Source: Ruminiclostridium papyrosolvens DSM 2782 (GTDB lineage: Bacteria; Bacillota; Clostridia; Acetivibrionales; DSM-1351). From it: DNA of 64,000 bases. Shown here piece by piece: positions 25,527 to 34,542 of this stretch. The notes beneath the pieces are model-generated. The model made no database searches, was not told where the DNA came from, and saw nothing but the letters and a program-made list of their open reading frames with translations. The stretch lies in contig NZ_CP119677.1 in assembly GCF_029318685.1 (NCBI RefSeq), positions 4,517,001 through 4,581,000 of the forward strand, read 5' to 3'. The translations under genes and the position numbers were made by a program. How positions within the stretch are numbered: the stretch's first letter is position 1; every line of letters starts with the position of its first letter.

Positions 25527-28500
25527 TTATGTATGCCAGTATTTTTTTCTATTAAATATATATCCCGGCGCACTAACAATTTTAAGCTGTTGACCTAAGT
25601 AATAATTCTTCCAGTTAACCGCTGTCCCTTTAACATAAAAATTTGCTATAGCTGCTCTAAAAAGACTTACGGTACTGATTTTATCAATCTGAGTCAACTC
25701 AAATTTACTTTGTCCGTTAATATGTGCCGTCAGAGCTTCCTTGTTGCATTTTTCCGTTAAATCCTTTATTGATAATTCAGTCATACTGATATCATCAAGT
25801 GCAATAAGATTTTCCCCATTAGAGCCCATGAACTTACAATCTGTTTGGTTGTCATTAAGATTAATAGTCGTTATTTCATCTGTAATTAGCTTTTCTAGTC
25901 CGTTGAATTTTACAATTTTTGATATGATTAATGAAGAAAATACTCCTACTGTTCCCAAACTATATATTCCTTTGAAGCTAATTCCCAGACTAAAGAGAAA
26001 GTTGAATATGCAGAAATTATGAATTATGGTTAATACCAAATTGAAATCATTATTACTGCTTGCTTTTAACTCTCCACTTTTAATAAAATCTTTTATGTAC
26101 TGTATGTATTTATCAGGCAATTCTTTTAGTACACTGTCAAAGCAGTCTCTATAGAGTGAAAAGCTGTTGTAAAAGTTCAGCACATCCTCTTGTTTATGAA
26201 TAGCTTCATTGAGAACTAATATTCTTTCCGGGAACGTTTTTTCTTTATGTCCATAGAATATTCTATCCTTCATAGGGCCTTTTTCGACTAACTCTTGCAG
26301 TTTTTCTTTTATTCCTTCTATTGAGTCGCTTTCAACTGCCACCCTATACTTATGATGAGCTCTTCCATATGATAATGTATAACACAAATTTGAAAAATAG
26401 TAACGATTTTCTTGTCGATTTATAGAATTTATTATTTTCTTGTATATTTCTGTCATAGTGTTTTCGTTCTGAGAGGATAGCACTAATAAATAACCATTAT
26501 TGTTGCATTCATTTACATCATACAGGGGCGTTTGTATGTATTCCTCCACTACAACATGTGCATTAGTTCCTCCAAATCCGAAACAATTTATCCCGGCTCT
26601 TCTGGTATATCCATTAGGCTTCCAATCAGATAATTTATCATTAATATAAAATGAAGAACCTGCCAAATTTATTTTGCGATTTGCTTTATTAAAATTTAAC
26701 ATAGGAGGCAGCTTACGCTTTTTGAGTGCCATTATTACTTTAATAAGCGCCATAATTCCGGCAGCTGATTCACAATGCCCGATATTCCCCTTTGTTGTAG
26801 CAATTGCACAGAACTGTTTTTTATCAGTTGCTTGTTTAAAGGCATCTGCCAAAGCTTTAAACTCAGTATAGTCACCTAACTTTGTTCCGGTGCCGTGTGC
26901 TTCAATATAGGATATTGTATCTGCATCTATACCTGACTTCTTATAGGCTTCCAGTATTGTTTTCTTTTGTGCTACAGGGCTTGGAGTATTAAGTCCGTTA
27001 GTCTGACCTGCATGCATCACAGAAGTACTTTTTATTACAGCATGTATATTGTCCCCTGCTTCAATTGCTTTAGACAGAGGCTTCAATAACACAGCACCTA
27101 CGCCTTCACCTCTTATATAACCATTTGCATAATCATCAAATGGTCTGACTTTACCATCTGTCGATAAAAGTCTTGCCTTAGAAAATATAATATTATTATC
27201 AGGAGCCAAAGTGAGATTAACTCCTCCCACCAGTCCCATTTCACATTCTCCTTGCAAAATATCCCGGCAGGCATTATGCAAGGCTACCATTGAGGATGAA
27301 CATGCTGTATCCACAGCCAAGCTCGGCCCCGTCACATCTAAAACATATGAAATTCTGTTAGCAACTATTGAAAAGGTATTGCCTGACGCTAAATGAGGGG
27401 ATAAATTTTTATAGTCCTTTGATTTTAGGTGAGCGTATTCATTGTTGCATATGCCTATATATACTCCTGTTTTAGTTTTAGCTAACCTTCCGTTACTGTA
27501 ACCTGCATCCTCTACGGCCCTCCATGCAACTTCCAGCATGAGTCTTTGCTGAGGATCTATCATTGACGCCTTGTTAACTGATATACCAAAAAATGCAGGA
27601 TCAAATTTATCAATACCATCTATAAAGCTTCCATATCTGCAGTCAGTTTTTCCCAGTTCCTCCGGATCAACAGAATAGTACTCTTCAATATTCCATCTTT
27701 CTTTAGGAATTTCTTTTATGGAGGTATATCCCTCACATAAATTTCCGAAGAATTCTTCGGCCTCTTCTGTCCCCGGAAACCTTCCTGCAAGACCAATAAC
27801 GGCTATGTCATAACAACCGTCTTGTGTCTTTTTATATATTTTTTCTTCTTTTATAATTTCATCAGTTTTTTTAGCCTCAATAATTTCAGAGGATCTGGCT
27901 TCACTGATGGTTACATCATCAGCAGCTTCCTTCTCGTCCGCTAACCCATTGGCTAATTGTTCTCCATACGTTTCAAGCAAAAATTCGGCATATTTATTTA
28001 TAGTATTATATTCAAACAGTTCTGTAGGGTCCAACTCCATATTTAATGAGTTCTCATATCTTGCAATAACTTTACCCGAAATAATAGAATCAAAGCCTAT
28101 ACAATCTAAGGTTTCGTTAATGTCTATCTCTTCTTTTTCGTATCCCATGCTTTTATTTATCTCGTCCAAAAAAATGTCTATGATTTTGTCTTTTATTTCT
28201 TCCTCACTTATTTTATGAGGTTTTTCAGATACTATATGTTGCTCAATAGACGCAACAGCTTCAACCACTTTTTCTGCTCTCGAAGTATTAGCCTGAACCT
28301 GCCCCGCCCTCTGGACTTTGTTTGTATTATCCTTGAGAGCTTTCAGTGTTACCCAGTATCTCTTATCTTCAAAAGGATATGTAGGAAGTGGTATTATCTG
28401 ACCCTTACTCTTAAAATAATCGCTCCAATTAATTTCGCACCCTGAGCTATATAGTTTAGCAACTATATCATGTATGAATTTAGTACCTGAAACTTGTCTT

Positions 28501-31500
28501 GAACCGGCTGTTATCCTAGTTTCACAATACTGGTTTCTATTATCTCTGTATAAAGGCTCCACTACACCAAAGTCAATAGCTATATCATATTTTTCTTCTA
28601 GCATAGGAGTTTCTGCTATAGAGTTATTATTAGTATCTCTAATAACTTTTTCAAAAACATATTTATGATTATATATTTGATTACCGGCTTTAATAATATC
28701 TGCTAAAACAGCACCTCTGCCTGCTCCAATGGCCATTTTAGGCTTAATTCCCCACTTCATAAAAAGCACTGCCAACGCATATTGATAAGCGGTAATTGCT
28801 ACTCCCAGCTGATAGTTTGTTAATGTTGTAAAAGCACTGCCACTCTTAGTTTCTAATAGTTCAAGTAAAGTTTCACTGTCCTTCGGTTCTGCTTCATTTA
28901 TAAACTTCTGATAATACTGTTTAAAGTCTTCTTCCTCCATGAATAATGCAGTGATATTTTTGATGGTAGTTTCATAATCCAAGTTCTTTGCATTAGGAAA
29001 AACAAATAAACAACTTCCTTTTTGTTTCGCCTGTTCTTTACAATTACTGTAAATATTATTACTTTCTATTTCAGTGTCTAATCCTCTAAGTGATATTATT
29101 TCAAGTTTATCTTTTAATTGTTCAACATCTTTACAAACAAGAGCTATTCTTTTATTAAAATGCTTTCTTCCTACTCCCAGTGTATAGGATATATCTTCTA
29201 TATTGTGGTCAGTTGTAATATAATTAGAATTCTTCGCCAAGTAATTTTTGAGATTTTTCACTATGCTTAAAAGAGCTTCCTTTGTTCTTGCTGATAAAAG
29301 AATAACCACTGAAGTTCTTGCAGGAACATTTATATTTTGTGTCCTTTGTACCTTTCCAACAGGCTGCTGCAATATGACATGTGCATTAGAACCCCCCATG
29401 CCAAAAGAACTCACGGCTACCGTCTTAGTAATATCTTTTCTATCATATCCGGTTACTTTATCTGCAATAAAAAATGGAGTGTCTTCCAATTTTGCCAGTG
29501 CATTTGGCTCATTAAAATTCAAGTTGGGAGTGAGTAGCCCACATTTAAAGCTCATCAGTGCTTTCAATATTCCTGCTATACCTGACGCAGGCTCAAGATG
29601 TCCTATATTTGTTTTTAAAGCTCCTATTGCGCAGAATGATTTCTTATCCGTATACTTGTTGAATACATTAGTTAGAGCCTTTATCTCCAACGAATCTCCA
29701 TATAGGGTTCCTGTGCCATTTGTCTCAACGTACCATAAATCGGATGGATTGACGCCACTGTCCCCGTAGGCCTTTAAAAGCAACTGCTCTTGAGCTTTGG
29801 GATTTGGTGCCATAAGTCCATTAGATTTTCCATTATTATTTACTGCATATCCTTTTATAACTCCATATATAGTGTCTCCATCCCGTAAAGCCTTTTTGGC
29901 GGACTTTAACATAACAAAGCCCCCTCCTTCGCCGGGAACAACACCATTGGCATTCTTATCAAATGCCTTACACTTTCCATCCGATGAAAGAAGGCTCAAC
30001 TGAGAAAAGCCCATATAATGTTCCGGCGGAATAAGAAGTCTTATACCTCCGGCGAGAGCCATTGAACACATACCACTTCTAATACTGTCACATGCGGAGG
30101 TAACTGCAATTAAAGAGGATGAGCATAGTGTTGCAACATGTTCACTGGGTCCTTGCAGTCCAAAAGAGTATGAAATCCTGTTTGCTATAACTGCAGCCTT
30201 ATTCCCTAGCAGTAAAAACGGGCTGTCTGTATCTTCACTCTTACTAATTATGTCTTCGTAACAATTGTAGGAAGAGCCTACAAATACCCCTGTATCAGTA
30301 TTCATGGACCTCTGTGCATATCCGGAAGTTTCAAGAGCCTCCCAGGCCAGCTCGAGCATAACTCTCTGCTGAGGATCCATAACCTTTGCTTCGTTTGGTG
30401 AAATTCCGAAGAAGGCTGCGTCGAACTTATCAACATCCTTTACAAACCCGCCCCATCTGCAACTTACTTTTTCAGAGTCTTCTTCTTTTAAACCACTTAT
30501 ATACCCCTGCCAGTCTATTCTGTCATAGGGTATTTCTTCAACTTTATTTACTCCTGCCGCTAAGTTACTCCAAAACTCCTCTATGTTAGCAGCTCCCGGC
30601 AGTCGGCAAGAATATCCTATTATAGCTATGTCACTATCATCATATACTGTTTTTATATTGCTACTGCTTACTTCTTCTTTGTACTGTTTTTTAGGTTCTT
30701 TCACAATATTATCTATTTGTATAGGCTTTGATTCCTCTTTTAATTCGCCGTCATCTCTTACATGTAACTCTTTTTCTTCTGTTGTTATCTGCGCTACATA
30801 GTCGCTTAACTCATTTATATTTTTATATTCAAAGAATACCGTAGGTTCAAGTTCGACTTTAAATTCTTCAATAATCCTCTCAACTATATTACCAACAATT
30901 ATTGAATCCACTCCGTAGTCGCTGAAGGCTGCGAACCCATCAATTTCTTCTATGTCTATACTCAGAACCTCGGACAATATGATCTTAATCTTGTCCTGAA
31001 CTTTTATTTCATAATTATTATCAGAAAAATCCTTCTTTGGGTTTTCAATTACATTCCCTTCATGCATTCCTTCAATTATATAATCAGATATTTCATCCAC
31101 ATTTTTATATTCAAAAAATATAGTCGGATCTATTTCCATGTTAAATTTAACATTTATAGCTTCCACTATCTCGCTGGCATTTATTGAATCAATGCCATAA
31201 TCAGTGAAGGATGTAGTACTGTCAAATTCTACAGCATCTAACCCAAGTTTTATTGAAAGGATTTCTATTATATCTTGTTGAATAGCATCTTTGGATTTTA
31301 CAGCATTAATTGCACATTCCTCTAATATAGGTTTTTCAGTTCTTTCAACTGATTCACTTATGTTGTCTATCCCCAATACCTTTAAGTAAACTTTATCAAA
31401 ATCAAACTTATCCTCTTTTGTGGGTACGAAGGCTATGTTTTTATATGACGAACCCAAAATTCTTTTAAAAGCCTCAACACCCATCTCTTTGGATATACTT

Positions 31501-33692
31501 ATTAAGCCCATATTTTCATTGGCCTTAAGTACTTCCTCAGATGCCATTCCCTCTGTCCAGGTAGACCAGTTTATACTTATTACCTTTTTTATATTCTTAT
31601 AGGATTTTGATGCAAATGCATCCATATAAGAATTAGCAGCAGCATAGTTTGCCTGACCTCTATTACCTATTACTGAAACAATAGATGAACATAGTATAAG
31701 AAAGTCTAATTGTCTGCTTTTTAAAAGGTTATCTAAAATCCACAACCCGTGAACCTTTGGTTTTAGCACACTGGAAAAATCCTCAGAACTCATATTTACT
31801 ATAAGTTTATCTCTTAAACCTCCGGCAGCATGAATTATTCCATTTATTTTTCCAACTTCTTTTTCTATGCTGCCCATTACTGTTTGCATATCCTCATAAT
31901 TACATATATCAACTGTATAGAGGAATAATTTCGCTCCACTTATTTCAATATTTACCAGTCTTTTGATTTTACTTTTTAATTGAGCATTTTCCGTATTTTC
32001 CAGTACTCTTTTCCAATCCTGTTTTTCAGGATATCGGGTTCTGTTTAATAACACAATTTTAACGTTTTTATATTTGCCTATAAATTCTGCCAGAGATAAA
32101 CCTATACCTCCACAACCGCCTATTATTACATATACTCCGCCTTCTTTGATATCTGTAACTTCATTTTTTAATAAATCTATAGATTCGCTAATTGGAACAT
32201 ACCAATCGTTATTTCGTATTACATTGTTTACTGCTGCCTTTTTGTTACAAATTACCTTTAATACTTTATGTGATAACTCCTCCTCCGAGCTGAAGCTGCT
32301 ATCAACATCTGATAAAGAACAACTCAATCCGGTGTTTTCCATATTTATACTTTTTACTAACCCTGATATGGAAGCATTTTCACAACATATTTCTTCTTCA
32401 TCTGAAATCGAAAAAGCATTTGAGGTTATTACATTTAGAAAACCGGTATTTGTATTTTTTAATTCTTTAAATGCTTTTACTATATTGAAAATACTTATTA
32501 AACCCGTATCCAATCTTTTTTCAAAATCCTCAAATGTATCGTTTTCAATAGTAAAATTACTTATAGTTGTCAAATGAATTATACGGCTTATGTTATTGTA
32601 CTTACTAAAAAAATAGTTAAATACTTTTTTATAGTCTTCAAAGAGGTTATCTCTAATAAGAAAAGAATTCTCAGAGACTTGTCTAAATTCATTGCCTGCT
32701 CTTATAATTAACGGATTTGCGCCATTTGATTTTATGTCTTTGGAAAGCTGCTCTGCCAAAGCAGTTTCCTTGCAGAAAATAATACAATTCTCACCTTGTA
32801 TTGATAATTCATTTCTATTATCACTATTTAGTTTTATATATTTAGAACTTTTAAAACTATTTTGAGGAATACTGATACCATCATTTTTCTGTTTATGTTT
32901 ACCTACTGATTTGATTGTGAGTCCTTTTATTTGAACACATATTGCATCATTTTTATCACATAAACAAATATCGTACTTTTTTATTTGTGAATTATCAAAA
33001 TTACTTTTCCTTTGATTACTTATACAGATAATGGAGTCATCAAAAGATTTAGTATAAATAAGTTCTTCAATATAGTAAGGCAGAAAAATAGAATCTTCAC
33101 TTTCATAAAAAGATGGCATGGCTGCCGCCTGAAATGCACAATCTAATAAAGCAGGATTAACTATAAAATAATCTTGCAGGTAATCGCTGTTTTTATTAAC
33201 GTTTAGTTCTGCAAATACATCCTTATCATTTATCAAAATACTATCAATACATCTGTAGAAATCTCCATATTGAAGTTCGGCCTTTCTATACATCTCATAA
33301 ACTTTATCCTTATTAAGTCTGAATCCATCGTTGTTTTTATACTGAGCATATTCAGGTTTTAGTATCTCTTGGCAGACTTTCTCTTGAATCTGACCTTCAA
33401 CATGTACAAGCCAACTAGAAGTCTCATCCATTGATGAAACGGAAAAATTGTATATGTCCCCTTTATATTCATATTTAATTTGAACTTTCTTCGTTTCTCC
33501 ATTTTGAAATACCATGGGTGTATTTATTTTTACCCTTTTCATAACTACACCTGTTTCAGGATTCCAATACTCAAAATTGGCAAGTACAAGTTCCACATAA
33601 GCTGCGGCAGGAAGAATAGTAATTCCAGAAACTATATGATCATTTACAAATCTATGTTCTAAAGCGTTTAATTCAATTTCAAATATATCCAT
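25527..33692 (-). CDS. Modular polyketide synthase: DH-KR-ACP-ACP / KS0-at0-ACP / KS-at0
   Basis: A 2721-residue protein. Domains by position: dehydratase 33692-32900 (HIVSGITILP and LLDCAFQ, both catalytic motifs intact); ketoreductase, structural half 32830-32150 and catalytic half 32140-31380 (GGCGGIG, CSS, NYAAAN); two ACPs in tandem, serines at 31187 and 30905 (GIDS, GVDS); ketosynthase 30640-29360, Cys kept (TLCSSS) but the first catalytic His replaced (ETNGTGT); decayed acyltransferase 29010-28330; ACP, serine at 28088; ketosynthase 27815-26540 with DTACSSS and EAHGTGT; decayed acyltransferase to the end, closing with a YIFNRKKYW linker. There is no final ACP, thioesterase or other release domain. 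The N-terminal DH and KR complete the module whose KS-AT ends the previous large protein. Confidence 0.92.
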   Translation of the reverse strand: MDIFEIELNALEHRFVNDHIVSGITILPAAAYVELVLANFEYWNPETGVVMKRVKINTPMVFQNGETKKVQIKYEYKGDIYNFSVSSMDETSSWLVHVEGQIQEKVCQEILKPEYAQYKNNDGFRLNKDKVYEMYRKAELQYGDFYRCIDSILINDKDVFAELNVNKNSDYLQDYFIVNPALLDCAFQAAAMPSFYESEDSIFLPYYIEELIYTKSFDDSIICISNQRKSNFDNSQIKKYDICLCDKNDAICVQIKGLTIKSVGKHKQKNDGISIPQNSFKSSKYIKLNSDNRNELSIQGENCIIFCKETALAEQLSKDIKSNGANPLIIRAGNEFRQVSENSFLIRDNLFEDYKKVFNYFFSKYNNISRIIHLTTISNFTIENDTFEDFEKRLDTGLISIFNIVKAFKELKNTNTGFLNVITSNAFSISDEEEICCENASISGLVKSINMENTGLSCSLSDVDSSFSSEEELSHKVLKVICNKKAAVNNVIRNNDWYVPISESIDLLKNEVTDIKEGGVYVIIGGCGGIGLSLAEFIGKYKNVKIVLLNRTRYPEKQDWKRVLENTENAQLKSKIKRLVNIEISGAKLFLYTVDICNYEDMQTVMGSIEKEVGKINGIIHAAGGLRDKLIVNMSSEDFSSVLKPKVHGLWILDNLLKSRQLDFLILCSSIVSVIGNRGQANYAAANSYMDAFASKSYKNIKKVISINWSTWTEGMASEEVLKANENMGLISISKEMGVEAFKRILGSSYKNIAFVPTKEDKFDFDKVYLKVLGIDNISESVERTEKPILEECAINAVKSKDAIQQDIIEILSIKLGLDAVEFDSTTSFTDYGIDSINASEIVEAINVKFNMEIDPTIFFEYKNVDEISDYIIEGMHEGNVIENPKKDFSDNNYEIKVQDKIKIILSEVLSIDIEEIDGFAAFSDYGVDSIIVGNIVERIIEEFKVELEPTVFFEYKNINELSDYVAQITTEEKELHVRDDGELKEESKPIQIDNIVKEPKKQYKEEVSSSNIKTVYDDSDIAIIGYSCRLPGAANIEEFWSNLAAGVNKVEEIPYDRIDWQGYISGLKEEDSEKVSCRWGGFVKDVDKFDAAFFGISPNEAKVMDPQQRVMLELAWEALETSGYAQRSMNTDTGVFVGSSYNCYEDIISKSEDTDSPFLLLGNKAAVIANRISYSFGLQGPSEHVATLCSSSLIAVTSACDSIRSGMCSMALAGGIRLLIPPEHYMGFSQLSLLSSDGKCKAFDKNANGVVPGEGGGFVMLKSAKKALRDGDTIYGVIKGYAVNNNGKSNGLMAPNPKAQEQLLLKAYGDSGVNPSDLWYVETNGTGTLYGDSLEIKALTNVFNKYTDKKSFCAIGALKTNIGHLEPASGIAGILKALMSFKCGLLTPNLNFNEPNALAKLEDTPFFIADKVTGYDRKDITKTVAVSSFGMGGSNAHVILQQPVGKVQRTQNINVPARTSVVILLSARTKEALLSIVKNLKNYLAKNSNYITTDHNIEDISYTLGVGRKHFNKRIALVCKDVEQLKDKLEIISLRGLDTEIESNNIYSNCKEQAKQKGSCLFVFPNAKNLDYETTIKNITALFMEEEDFKQYYQKFINEAEPKDSETLLELLETKSGSAFTTLTNYQLGVAITAYQYALAVLFMKWGIKPKMAIGAGRGAVLADIIKAGNQIYNHKYVFEKVIRDTNNNSIAETPMLEEKYDIAIDFGVVEPLYRDNRNQYCETRITAGSRQVSGTKFIHDIVAKLYSSGCEINWSDYFKSKGQIIPLPTYPFEDKRYWVTLKALKDNTNKVQRAGQVQANTSRAEKVVEAVASIEQHIVSEKPHKISEEEIKDKIIDIFLDEINKSMGYEKEEIDINETLDCIGFDSIISGKVIARYENSLNMELDPTELFEYNTINKYAEFLLETYGEQLANGLADEKEAADDVTISEARSSEIIEAKKTDEIIKEEKIYKKTQDGCYDIAVIGLAGRFPGTEEAEEFFGNLCEGYTSIKEIPKERWNIEEYYSVDPEELGKTDCRYGSFIDGIDKFDPAFFGISVNKASMIDPQQRLMLEVAWRAVEDAGYSNGRLAKTKTGVYIGICNNEYAHLKSKDYKNLSPHLASGNTFSIVANRISYVLDVTGPSLAVDTACSSSMVALHNACRDILQGECEMGLVGGVNLTLAPDNNIIFSKARLLSTDGKVRPFDDYANGYIRGEGVGAVLLKPLSKAIEAGDNIHAVIKSTSVMHAGQTNGLNTPSPVAQKKTILEAYKKSGIDADTISYIEAHGTGTKLGDYTEFKALADAFKQATDKKQFCAIATTKGNIGHCESAAGIMALIKVIMALKKRKLPPMLNFNKANRKINLAGSSFYINDKLSDWKPNGYTRRAGINCFGFGGTNAHVVVEEYIQTPLYDVNECNNNGYLLVLSSQNENTMTEIYKKIINSINRQENRYYFSNLCYTLSYGRAHHKYRVAVESDSIEGIKEKLQELVEKGPMKDRIFYGHKEKTFPERILVLNEAIHKQEDVLNFYNSFSLYRDCFDSVLKELPDKYIQYIKDFIKSGELKASSNNDFNLVLTIIHNFCIFNFLFSLGISFKGIYSLGTVGVFSSLIISKIVKFNGLEKLITDEITTINLNDNQTDCKFMGSNGENLIALDDISMTELSIKDLTEKCNKEALTAHINGQSKFELTQIDKISTVSLFRAAIANFYVKGTAVNWKNYYLGQQLKIVSAPGYIFNRKKYWHT

Positions 33693-33726
33693 AAAAGCAC
33701 TTCCCCTTTAACAATCTAAAAATTAC

Positions 33727-34521
33727 TTAAACAAATCTTTTCAGTACAAAATGCGAAAAGTCCATTACTAAAGAGCCATCTTTATTACAGACCAATATGT
33801 CATATACCAACTGCTCCGGATTTTTTGAGCTATCACAGTATGCAACACCATAGCAGTAACTTATATCCTCCGGTTGTTTATAAACACGAACCCTTCTTAT
33901 AAAACTTGGCAAATAAATATTTTTGGGGCTTCCACGATAAATGGCTCCTATTGATTGTATTACCCCATCTATTATTGAAGGGTTAATTGTAAAAGACTGG
34001 TTTTCTGAATTTATATTGCTGTTTTTTATAGTTGATAAAAATTCAAATTTATTTGTATAAACTTCCTCAACTGTTTTGTAATACTTCCCATATAGTATGC
34101 CGCTATCCTCATATCTTTTATAAAATTCATTTTTATTGATTATGCCTTGGCATCTTGTTCTAATTTCATTAAGCATCAAGGAATCCCCCCGCAAAATAGG
34201 GGACTCACTTACTTTACCTAATGCATGTATAATGTTCTTATCCTGTACACTACTCATTACCTTAAATCTGAACATAGAATTATCATACTCCAGATGAACC
34301 GCTGCTTTTGTGGGCACATCCTCTTCAACAACCATTGCGTTTGTTATATTTATATCTGAAAATTCAATACCTTGGAGCTTTTTGTCTTGTGTTAACGGCA
34401 GCATAACCAATGCAAAATATACTGCTGCCGGTACAACACATCTGGACATAACTTTATGGTCACTGATAAAATTTTGGTTTATTGATAAGAAGGTTTCATA
34501 TATTTTGTGTGAATCATTCAT
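33727..34521 (-). CDS. Free-standing polyketide dehydratase (DH) domain
   Basis: A 264-residue single-domain protein with the double-hotdog dehydratase fold of polyketide synthases: HKVMSRCVVP (the HxxxGxxxxP motif with Ser for Gly) and IIDGVIQ (DxxxQ), so both catalytic residues are present. It lies between a protein ending in KS-AT and one starting with a second DH, so two dehydratases serve one split module. It could dehydrate, shift the double bond to beta-gamma, or support the structural link between the two large proteins. The gaps to its neighbours are 21 and 34 bases and GGGGGAAA precedes the ATG. Confidence 0.85.
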   Translation of the reverse strand: MNDSHKIYETFLSINQNFISDHKVMSRCVVPAAVYFALVMLPLTQDKKLQGIEFSDINITNAMVVEEDVPTKAAVHLEYDNSMFRFKVMSSVQDKNIIHALGKVSESPILRGDSLMLNEIRTRCQGIINKNEFYKRYEDSGILYGKYYKTVEEVYTNKFEFLSTIKNSNINSENQSFTINPSIIDGVIQSIGAIYRGSPKNIYLPSFIRRVRVYKQPEDISYCYGVAYCDSSKNPEQLVYDILVCNKDGSLVMDFSHFVLKRFV

Positions 34522-34542
34522 TTCTTTTCCCCCAAAGTATAA

